The notes below the pieces were generated by a model. It was not told the DNA's origin, searched no databases, and was given only the letters and a program-made list of their open reading frames with translations. The position numbers were made by a program, and so were the translations under genes. Source: an uncultured Acholeplasmataceae bacterium (GTDB lineage Bacteria > Bacillota_I > Bacilli_A > Acholeplasmatales > Acholeplasmataceae). Taken from it: a stretch of 11,144 nucleotides of DNA. The stretch lies in assembly GCA_937983315.1 (NCBI GenBank), contig CALKAH010000306.1:1-11144 (forward strand), given 5' to 3'. Numbering within the stretch: the first letter of the stretch is position 1; every line of letters begins with the position of its first letter. This document shows positions 1-5,115 of this stretch, piece after piece.

Positions 1-53
1 TCTTCAGGCGGCAGTTCTTCGGAGTGAGGGTTCGAATCCCTTCGACCGCACCA
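1..53 (+). tRNA. tRNA-Leu(CAG), 5' end outside the window
   Basis: Visible are the 3' side of the anticodon loop with CAG at 5-7, the 3' strand of the anticodon stem (10-14), an extended variable region of about 11 nt (15-25), the T stem-loop (GAGGG, TTCGAAT, CCCTT at 26-42), the acceptor 3' strand CGACCGC (43-49), discriminator A50 and an encoded CCA (51-53). The long variable region limits the choice to the Leu/Ser/Tyr class. Discriminator A and anticodon CAG point to leucine. The D arm and 5' acceptor strand lie upstream of the window. Confidence 0.9.
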
Positions 54-66
54 CCCTACATATGAT

Positions 67-100
67 AGACCTCGCGATTATTGATCGAGGTCTTTATTTT
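67..100 (+). terminator. Rho-independent terminator after the tRNA
   Basis: AGACCTCG (67-74) pairs perfectly with CGAGGTCT (86-93) around an 11-nt loop and runs into TTTATTTT. It ends the tRNA transcript. Confidence 0.85.
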
Positions 101-136
101 CATTCGAGCAACATGCTTTCCTCACATGCAATCACT

Positions 137-145
137 TGATATAAT
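137..145 (+). promoter_or_regulatory. Extended -10 promoter of the DUF4256 gene
   Basis: TGA followed by a perfect TATAAT (140-145) gives a TGn extended -10 element. No convincing -35 is present 17 bp upstream, which is usual for extended -10 promoters. The start codon is 30 bp downstream of the -10, with a strong SD between. Confidence 0.7.
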
Positions 146-174
146 GTAGACGCATATCACAAGGAGGTGCAACG

Positions 175-714
175 ATGAATTCTATCACACAAGAACACAT
201 CAACGTATTATTAAAAGAACGCTTTGAAAAACATCCTAGACGACATCCAGGTTTAATGTGGAGTCATATCGAACAATCTATCCATAGCAACAAAGATCTT
301 GTCAAAGCCTTGATCCGAATGGAAGAAACGGGTGGCGAACCCGATGTCACAACATTAGGTGGAAAACTGGTCTATGTCGATTTTTCTAAAGAAACACCCG
401 AGAACAGAAGAAATCTTTGTTATGATGAAGAAGCTCGTTTGAATAGAAAGAAATTCCCTCCCGCTACATCTGCTGAGAAGCTCGCTTTAGAAATCGGCAT
501 TGAACTTCTTGATGAAGAATTGTATCACGAACTTCAACAGATTGAACCACTCGACTTAAAGACATCATCGTGGTTAAAAACTCCTCAAACCATCCGTGAT
601 TTGGGTGGAGCGCTTTTTGGAGATCGCCGATATAATCGCACATTTATTTATCATAATGGTGCGGATTCATATTATGGTGTCAGAGGATTTAGAGGGTATA
701 TCATTTTATCATAA
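175..714 (+). CDS. DUF4256 family protein
   Basis: A 179-residue soluble protein with no signal peptide or membrane segment. It matches what I know of the DUF4256 family: an N-terminal helix with ERFEKHPRRHPG, then MEETGGEPDV (about 49-58), LCYDEEA (81-87), a central GIELL segment, SSWLKTP and a conserved C-terminus with GGALFGDRRY, YHNGADSYY and RGFRG. The length is typical of the family. The function of DUF4256 is unknown to me, and the motifs do not reveal an active site. The start is fixed by a near-perfect SD, AAGGAGGTG (161-169), 5 nt upstream. The gene is monocistronic, with its own promoter upstream and a terminator directly after the stop. Confidence 0.88.
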   Translation: MNSITQEHINVLLKERFEKHPRRHPGLMWSHIEQSIHSNKDLVKALIRMEETGGEPDVTTLGGKLVYVDFSKETPENRRNLCYDEEARLNRKKFPPATSAEKLALEIGIELLDEELYHELQQIEPLDLKTSSWLKTPQTIRDLGGALFGDRRYNRTFIYHNGADSYYGVRGFRGYIILS

Positions 715-716
715 GG

Positions 717-747
717 ACTCAATCTTTTAGGTTGAGTTTTTTGTTTT
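717..747 (+). terminator. Terminator of the DUF4256 gene
   Basis: ACTCAA (717-722) pairs with TTGAGT (732-737), followed by TTTTTGTTTT. The stem begins 2 nt after the stop codon. Confidence 0.75.
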
Positions 748-773
748 GTCCGAATAAAGGTCTTTTATACTCG

Positions 774-782
774 TGTTATAAT
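774..782 (+). promoter_or_regulatory. Extended -10 promoter of the NTase-GNAT/galM operon
   Basis: TGT plus a perfect TATAAT (777-782) forms an extended -10. Transcription would start near 789, so an ATG at 797 would have almost no leader. This supports the downstream start at 809. Confidence 0.7.
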
Positions 783-798
783 AAGGGTAGTATAAGAT

Positions 799-802
799 GA
801 GG
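799..802 (+). promoter_or_regulatory. RBS that decides the start at 809
   Basis: GAGG, in GATGAGG, sits 6 nt before ATG 809. The in-frame ATG at 797 overlaps this SD, and the only purine run before it (AAGGG, 784-787 region) lies at or upstream of the expected transcription start. Confidence 0.6.
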
Positions 803-808
803 ATTTGT

Positions 809-1807
809 ATGTCAATCAAAGAAAAACTAAACGCATTATGCAAAATTGCTCAAACCTTTAATCGTGAAAAAATCACATGGAACCTCGGTTCATCAGGGAT
901 GCTTTTTTTACGAGGAATCGTCCATCAATTTAACGATCTTGATCTGATGATTGCCATCGAAGATATCGAAAAAGCAGCTATCATTTTAGACGCGTTTGGT
1001 GATCGATTACCACCAAGATCCACGCAAAAGTATCAAACAAAGCATTTTATAGAATATATCATTGATGGTGTTGATGTCGACTTAATGGCTGAGTTTGTGA
1101 TCTTAAAAGATCAACAATCCTATACATTTGAGATACACAAAGGCGATGTTTTTGATTGGATGATGTTAGGATTTGAAACAATCTATCTCGCATCAATCAA
1201 AGAATGGAAATACTACTACCATCTCATGGAACGTCACGATAAAATTTCAATTCTTGAATCCATCAGTGACTACCATTCGATTGAACTATATTTAAAGAAA
1301 CCATCACAAGATGATATACCTAACATTGAGCAGTTTAAACACGCTTTTGTTGTTCGTGAAGAATCACTACACGGAGGTTGTGGATTAACAGGTTTTGATA
1401 ACATCAACGATTGGTTAAACTATCTAGAACTACTCAATCACAAAGAAACCGTTCCAGCAGGACGTGTTCTATCATCAGAATATCTATGTATAAGAAAAAG
1501 TGACGACAAGATGGTAGGCATCGTTAACATCAGACACGAACTCGATGATGAACTCTTGAAACATGGAGGGCATATCGGCTATTCAATTCATCCCGATGAA
1601 AGACAGAAGGGATATGCAAAAGAACAATTGCGATTAGCATTGTTAGAATGTCAACGTATAGGTATCAATCCCATCTTGATCACCTGTAATCAACATAATG
1701 AAGCTTCAAGAAAAACAATTCTTCATGCAAAGGGTGTTTTAGAAAATACGTTTGTTGAAGAAGATGGCAATATTGTCGAACGTTATTGGGTAACTATGAA
1801 TACATAA
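809..1807 (+). CDS. Nucleotidyltransferase-fold domain fused to GNAT acetyltransferase
   Basis: A 332-residue protein with two recognisable parts. Residues about 20-150 look like a polymerase-beta-type nucleotidyltransferase: GSSG at 27-30, an N-D-L-D-L motif with D43 and D45, and a third acidic pair D89/D91 in VDVDLM. This is the G-S...DxD...D pattern of the superfamily, so the metal ligands appear intact. Residues about 172-332 are a GNAT acyltransferase: HGGHIGY (252-258), a strand, then the acetyl-CoA loop RQKGYA (265-270), LALLEC, LITCNQHNEAS and a final RYWV strand. Substrates are unknown. By family analogy either half could modify a small molecule, an antibiotic or a protein. The gene is followed 15 nt later by galM, so the two are probably co-transcribed. 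Domain calls are recognition from sequence, and the catalytic activity is inferred. Confidence 0.8.
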   Translation: MSIKEKLNALCKIAQTFNREKITWNLGSSGMLFLRGIVHQFNDLDLMIAIEDIEKAAIILDAFGDRLPPRSTQKYQTKHFIEYIIDGVDVDLMAEFVILKDQQSYTFEIHKGDVFDWMMLGFETIYLASIKEWKYYYHLMERHDKISILESISDYHSIELYLKKPSQDDIPNIEQFKHAFVVREESLHGGCGLTGFDNINDWLNYLELLNHKETVPAGRVLSSEYLCIRKSDDKMVGIVNIRHELDDELLKHGGHIGYSIHPDERQKGYAKEQLRLALLECQRIGINPILITCNQHNEASRKTILHAKGVLENTFVEEDGNIVERYWVTMNT

Positions 1808-1809
1808 AA

Positions 1810-1815
1810 GAGGAG
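1810..1815 (+). promoter_or_regulatory. RBS that decides the galM start at 1823
   Basis: GAGGAG lies 7 nt before ATG 1823 but only 1 nt before the in-frame ATG at 1817, so translation should begin at 1823 (MITRKHLKTS). Confidence 0.75.
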
Positions 1816-1822
1816 AATGAAC

Positions 1823-2833
1823 ATGATCACAAGAAAGCATTTAAAAACATCCGTTGGGGATGTCCAAGAAATCCATGTTAAACGCGGTGAACTTGATGTG
1901 ACACTCATCAACTATGGAGCAGCCATTTATTCAGTCAAGATGAATGGTAAGGAATTAACGGTAAGACCTGATGGTATGGAAGATTTCTTGCACGCAAAGT
2001 TTTATTATGGAAAGACAATCGGTCGAACAGGTGGACGCTTGATTGCACCTTCTTATACAATCAATGGTATTTCATATCCCGTGAAACCTTATCGCGGAGA
2101 AACGACTAAACTACACGGTGGTCCCACCGGATTTTCATTCCGTCATTTTGATGTGATCAAAGCGGTTGATGAAAAACATCAAAGTATGATATCCATGAAA
2201 TATGTCAGTGCAGATGGCGAAGAAGACTATCCTGGTGAACTTACGCTCTTTGTTCACTACACGATCACCGATGATAACCGTGTTCGCATTGCCTATGAAG
2301 CAACTTCCACCAAAGATACACTTTGCAGTATTACTAACCATATTTACCTTAACTTAGATGGTGAAGGTACCATTAACGAACATTTCATGAAGGTAGAAGC
2401 TTCGAAATATGTCGCACTTGATGAAAATCTTGTACCTGTTGGTCAGGCAACTGTTGAAAAGACTCCTTATGATTTAAGAAGAATAGGTTCTATCACGGGT
2501 AAACTCAAAGCGCTAAGCCAAACACCGATTGGAGGATTTGATCATACGTGGTTGTTCGATAAGAATCCAGGACGTGCGATCATTCAAAATTCACATCGTA
2601 ACCTTCAAGTCGAACTTAAAACCAATTATCCTGCAGTTGTGATCTTCGCACATAACGTCCCATCACTGGATGTCTTGCCCGAACGATTTGGCAACGGAGT
2701 TCGTTCTGCACTAACCCTTGAATGTGAGTATGAACCAGGTGGAATTCACTTTCCGGGGATGAATACAGCCATCCTCAAGAAGGGTGAAAAGTATGATCAC
2801 TATATGGAATTGGCCTTCTCCACCCTTGATTAA
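1823..2833 (+). CDS. galM: Aldose 1-epimerase (galactose mutarotase)
   Basis: A 336-residue cytoplasmic enzyme interconverting the alpha and beta anomers of aldohexoses, mainly galactose at the entry to the Leloir pathway. All family landmarks are present: GRTGGR with R68 and R72 (substrate arginine region), LHGG with H98, NHIYLNLDG with H173, GFDHTW with D240/H241, and the C-terminal LECEYEPGG with E300. In characterised GalM proteins the second His and the C-terminal Glu act as catalytic acid and base, and both are kept here. Length fits the family. No other galactose genes are in the window, so it may serve general sugar turnover. It shares a transcript with the upstream NTase-GNAT gene and ends at a strong terminator. 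Confidence 0.93.
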   Translation: MITRKHLKTSVGDVQEIHVKRGELDVTLINYGAAIYSVKMNGKELTVRPDGMEDFLHAKFYYGKTIGRTGGRLIAPSYTINGISYPVKPYRGETTKLHGGPTGFSFRHFDVIKAVDEKHQSMISMKYVSADGEEDYPGELTLFVHYTITDDNRVRIAYEATSTKDTLCSITNHIYLNLDGEGTINEHFMKVEASKYVALDENLVPVGQATVEKTPYDLRRIGSITGKLKALSQTPIGGFDHTWLFDKNPGRAIIQNSHRNLQVELKTNYPAVVIFAHNVPSLDVLPERFGNGVRSALTLECEYEPGGIHFPGMNTAILKKGEKYDHYMELAFSTLD

Positions 2834-2850
2834 TAAGAAAATGTAAAATG

Positions 2851-2877
2851 TGAGTGCTTATAGCACTCATTTTTTTA
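2851..2877 (+). terminator. Terminator of the galM operon
   Basis: A perfect 8-bp stem TGAGTGCT (2851-2858) / AGCACTCA (2862-2869) with a 3-nt loop, followed by eight T. Confidence 0.9.
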
Positions 2878-2900
2878 TTCAAGAAAATGATGCAAAGGTA

Positions 2901-2929
2901 TTGTGTGACGAATAGTACTGTGCTATAAT
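2901..2929 (+). promoter_or_regulatory. Promoter of the padR operon
   Basis: TTGTGT (2901-2906), a 17-bp spacer and TATAAT (2924-2929), with TGC in front of the -10 (2921-2923) as an extended element. This is the only promoter in the window with a reasonable -35 at ideal spacing. Confidence 0.75.
2912..2926. promoter_or_regulatory. Candidate PadR operator
   Basis: ATAGTAC-T-GTGCTAT is a 15-bp inverted repeat with six of seven arm positions complementary. It overlaps the spacer and the first bases of the -10, where a bound dimer would block RNA polymerase. PadR proteins commonly repress their own operon; that this one does so here is inference. Confidence 0.4.
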
Positions 2930-2936
2930 TAGTTCG

Positions 2937-2944
2937 TAGGAGGG
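2937..2944 (+). promoter_or_regulatory. RBS that decides the padR start at 2951
   Basis: TAGGAGGG abuts the in-frame ATG at 2945 with no spacing, but lies 6 nt before ATG 2951. The latter is therefore the start. Confidence 0.75.
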
Positions 2945-2950
2945 ATGACG

Positions 2951-3316
2951 ATGAACGCTCAGTTCAAACGAGGCATCATTGAATTATGTGTCTTATCCGT
3001 GCTAGTTGAAAAGGATAGTTACGGTTATGAAATCATCAGTAAACTATCAGAGCATTTAGATGTAGGTGAAAATACCATTTATCCAATTTTAAGACGTTTG
3101 ACCAGTGACGATTACTTTAAAACATATCTCGAAGAATCATCCGAGGGAGCACCTCGTAAATACTATCAAATGACAAAAAAAGGATTTATCTATTATTTAT
3201 CACTGAGAGAAGAGTGGGACGCATTTATTGGTGGCGTCTATCACGTGATTAACCAGGGAGGTAAAAAAAATGAAGACATTCTTAAACGATTTAAAGAACG
3301 AATTGATCAAGAATAA
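2951..3316 (+). CDS. PadR family transcriptional regulator
   Basis: A 121-residue protein, close to the size of short PadR (subfamily 2) regulators. The winged-helix signature is clear: an N-terminal helix with FKRGIIELCVLSVL, then YGYEI (about 24-28), the recognition region NTIYPILRRL (about 41-50), and the wing GAPRKYYQMTKKG (about 66-78), followed by a dimerising C-terminal helix. Short PadR proteins typically repress an adjacent operon and respond to envelope stress or small molecules. Its last 47 nt overlap the next gene in another reading frame, which implies translational coupling. This pairing of PadR with a HAAS/DUF4097 protein is common in Firmicutes. A near-palindrome on its promoter is a candidate autoregulatory site. 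Confidence 0.92.
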   Translation: MNAQFKRGIIELCVLSVLVEKDSYGYEIISKLSEHLDVGENTIYPILRRLTSDDYFKTYLEESSEGAPRKYYQMTKKGFIYYLSLREEWDAFIGGVYHVINQGGKKNEDILKRFKERIDQE

Positions 3317-4223
3317 AGTTGATATGGAAGAAATTGCTGAAATTATTCATGATCATGAAGAAATGATTGCAACTGCAATGGAAGAAGGATTAACCGAAGA
3401 AGAAATACCGGCGAGGTTTGGCGATCCAAAGATATTGGCAAGAGAATTAGCTGAACAGTCTAGAAAACAATCTAAACGGATTGAAAAAGATGGATATACC
3501 TTATATAAGAGCTTTACACCTGAAGAACAAACATTAAATGTGTTTATCCAAATGGTTGCTGAAGATGTGGTGATTCAACCTTCTGAAGATGATGACATTC
3601 ATGTTTATTATCAAGGTAAGGGACATATTGATCGTTATGAAATCTCCTACTCTAAAGACACATTAAAACTTCAAGCACCAAAAACATTAGGACTCTTGTT
3701 CATGCGTTCTTCATCCGATGATATCGATTTCTTAATTGAAATTCCTAAACGTCTTCAAATTGAAGAAGTCAAACAACATGGTGTAAGTTCAGATGTCAGA
3801 TATCAAAATCTCGATGCAAACAAACTCATTATCAATACAACAAGTGGTGATCTATCGATTCAAACAGCTCATTTTCAGTATGTGAAAGTCAATACAGTCA
3901 GTGGTGATCTTGTATTTGAAGATGTCAAGATTGGTGAATTTGAAGCGTCACAAGTGAGCGGTGATTTAAAGATTGAACGCGCAATAATTGAAGGAAACAT
4001 TCATTCAAGCACCGTAAGTGGTGATATCGAAATCAACGATACGGAAGCTAATGAAGTAGAATTTAGCGCTGTTAGCGGTGATGTTAATGGTAAAGAATTC
4101 TATCCAAAAACGATCAAATTCAAATCTGTTTCTGGTGATATGAACTTAACTAACAAAGAGTCAAGAGAAATCAAAGTCATTAAAAACAGTTCATTATCCG
4201 GAAGCATTAATATACATAGTTAA
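3270..4223 (+). CDS. HAAS (DUF1700) domain plus DUF4097 beta-repeat protein
   Basis: A 317-residue protein. Residues 1 to about 70 resemble the HAAS/DUF1700 helical domain (FLNDLKNEL, then DHEEMIATAMEEGLTEEEI, RFGDP, LARELAEQ), which typically partners a PadR regulator. Residues about 85-317 match DUF4097, a putative adhesin-like fold sometimes called Toastrack. It contains seven copies of an SGD/SGS turn at residues 192, 211, 230, 250, 269, 288 and 310, spaced 19-22 residues, as expected of a beta-helix or beta-solenoid. No signal peptide or transmembrane helix is visible, whereas many HAAS proteins have one, so this copy looks cytoplasmic. The SD AGGGAGG (3255-3261) lies inside padR, 8 nt before the start. 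A role in envelope-stress sensing is inferred from relatives only. Confidence 0.85.
   Translation: MKTFLNDLKNELIKNKVDMEEIAEIIHDHEEMIATAMEEGLTEEEIPARFGDPKILARELAEQSRKQSKRIEKDGYTLYKSFTPEEQTLNVFIQMVAEDVVIQPSEDDDIHVYYQGKGHIDRYEISYSKDTLKLQAPKTLGLLFMRSSSDDIDFLIEIPKRLQIEEVKQHGVSSDVRYQNLDANKLIINTTSGDLSIQTAHFQYVKVNTVSGDLVFEDVKIGEFEASQVSGDLKIERAIIEGNIHSSTVSGDIEINDTEANEVEFSAVSGDVNGKEFYPKTIKFKSVSGDMNLTNKESREIKVIKNSSLSGSINIHS
3843..4199 (+). repeat. Seven SGD-turn protein repeats inside the DUF4097 gene
   Basis: The codons for Ser-Gly-Asp (Ser-Gly-Ser in the last) start at 3843, 3900, 3957, 4017, 4074, 4131 and 4197. Most repeats read (T/V)-(V)-SGD-(L/I/V/M) followed by an alternating hydrophobic strand. 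Codons vary between copies (agt, agc, tct, tcc), so this is a conserved protein period and not a recent DNA duplication. Confidence 0.85.
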
Positions 4224-4230
4224 GCCATAT

Positions 4231-4263
4231 GAAAAAGCGAGCACAGGTTGTGTTCGCTTTTTC
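4231..4263 (+). terminator. Strong terminator after the padR operon
   Basis: A 15-bp stem (4231-4245 with 4249-4263; one G-T pair) around a 3-nt GGT loop. The A-rich 5' side and T-rich 3' side would make it work in both directions. Confidence 0.9.
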
Positions 4264-4299
4264 ATCAATATCAAATTTGAAGAAGCGAACATAAGATAG

Positions 4300-4308
4300 T
4301 GATAAAAT
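4300..4308 (+). promoter_or_regulatory. Extended -10 promoter of the nuclease gene
   Basis: TGA plus TAAAAT (4303-4308) is one base from consensus with a TGn extension. A TTGAAG at 4277-4282 is 20 bp upstream, longer than ideal, so the -35 is doubtful. Confidence 0.55.
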
Positions 4309-4338
4309 AGAGTCAAAGATTCATTTTGGAGAAGACGT

Positions 4339-4956
4339 ATGAACGCATATGATTCGCTCGATATCACTGAATACATCAATGGTAAACGCGTCGATTATAT
4401 CGATGACACACATACTTATTATGTCGATGGAGTAAAAGTGCCAAGTGTCACACAAATTGTGGCTGCTGTTTTACCATCACCCTATAATGATGTAGAACCT
4501 ACCATTCTTCAACAGGCAGCTCATCGTGGTGTTGCACTTCATAAGGAAATTGAACTCTTTGAAAAACATCAACTTCCTGGATCTTCAATTGAATTTAATA
4601 ATTACATATTCTTAAAAAAATACCATCGTATAGAGTCACTTGATAACGAAAAGCTTGTCATCATTGAAAACGAAGGTAAGATTGTTTGTGCGGGTCGACT
4701 GGATATGATTATCAAAAGTGAGTTAATCAAGGGGATTGGCATAGGTGACGTCAAACGTACTTCAAACATTCATTTTGAACATCTCAAGCTTCAGTTAAAT
4801 CTTTATCGCTTGGGTTATATGCAGTCATATAACAAGACCATTCAATATCTCAAATGCTTTCACCTTCGTAAATTTGTTTATGAACTTATCGATATCCCTA
4901 TTGATGAAAACTTCGCGATTTTAGCCTTGAATAATTACAGTAAAATGGTTTTATAG
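4339..4956 (+). CDS. Stand-alone PD-(D/E)XK (RecB/Cas4-like) nuclease
   Basis: A 205-residue protein with the ordered signature of the RecB-type PD-(D/E)XK superfamily. PSVTQIV (about 34-40) near the N-terminus is typical of phage-like members. Then come helix RGVALHKEIE with H68, strand CAGRLDMI with D122, strand GDVKRTS with D137 and K139, and helix LKLQLNLYRLGY with Q152 and Y156. All metal and catalytic positions seem present, so an active Mg-dependent DNase is likely. There is no helicase domain and no iron-sulphur cysteine cluster, which separates it from AddB or Cas4. The biological role is unknown; relatives are found in phages and in repair genes. The SD GGAGAAG (4328-4334) supports the start. 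It has its own promoter and lies 159 bp before the HTH/PrsW operon. Confidence 0.8.
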   Translation: MNAYDSLDITEYINGKRVDYIDDTHTYYVDGVKVPSVTQIVAAVLPSPYNDVEPTILQQAAHRGVALHKEIELFEKHQLPGSSIEFNNYIFLKKYHRIESLDNEKLVIIENEGKIVCAGRLDMIIKSELIKGIGIGDVKRTSNIHFEHLKLQLNLYRLGYMQSYNKTIQYLKCFHLRKFVYELIDIPIDENFAILALNNYSKMVL

Positions 4957-4970
4957 GGCAATCATTACAG

Positions 4971-5039
4971 AAAAGCAGTTAATTTATAATTTACTATCTA
5001 TTGTTTCACGAGATGAAATTATAATGAAATGCTTTTTTT
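4971..5039 (+). terminator. Possible weak terminator after the nuclease
   Basis: AAAAGCA (4971-4977) can pair with TGCTTTT (5030-5036), and TATAATTT (4985-4992) with AAATTATA (5016-5023), before seven T (5033-5039). The internal loop is asymmetric and the apical loop is 23 nt, so this is a weak structure and the U-tract may be coincidental. Confidence 0.3.
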
Positions 5040-5056
5040 GTTAAGCTGTAGTTAAG
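5040..5056 (+). promoter_or_regulatory. Direct repeat GTTAAG x2 upstream of the HTH operon
   Basis: GTTAAG occurs at 5040-5045 and 5051-5056, 11 bp apart, so both copies face the same side of the helix, about 40 bp upstream of the -10. It could be a binding site for one of the operon's HTH proteins; nothing else supports this. Confidence 0.25.
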
Positions 5057-5090
5057 TACAAACCATCTTTTTAATTTTAATCACAACGTT

Positions 5091-5096
5091 TATAAT
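5091..5096 (+). promoter_or_regulatory. -10 of the HTH-solenoid/PrsW operon
   Basis: A perfect TATAAT 20 bp before ATG 5116. The position 17 bp upstream (TTTTTA) is a poor -35 and there is no TGn. Transcription would begin around 5103, just at the SD, giving a very short leader. Confidence 0.5.
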
Positions 5097-5103
5097 GAAG
5101 TTA

Positions 5104-5110
5104 GAGGTGA
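5104..5110 (+). promoter_or_regulatory. RBS that decides the start at 5116
   Basis: GAGGTGA lies 5 nt before ATG 5116. The upstream in-frame ATG at 5095 overlaps the TATAAT element and has no SD. Confidence 0.7.
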
Positions 5111-5115
5111 GAAGA

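Noticed and set aside
1..100. tRNA-Leu 3' end as an integration site for a mobile element
   Set aside because: No integrase, no second copy of the tRNA 3' sequence and no phage genes follow; the next gene is an ordinary DUF4256 gene.
2135..2341. Minus-strand ORF inside galM
   Set aside because: It lies antisense to a well-conserved gene, has no SD or promoter that I can see, and its protein resembles nothing known.
3840..4200. Regular agtggtgat-like repeats as a CRISPR or DNA repeat array
   Set aside because: Only about nine bases recur, codons vary, and the reading frame runs through them as SGD turns of a beta-repeat protein.
5095..5115. Longer start of the HTH-solenoid gene (MKLEVRR...)
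   Set aside because: The ATG lies within the TATAAT element, has no SD, and would be upstream of the expected transcript start.
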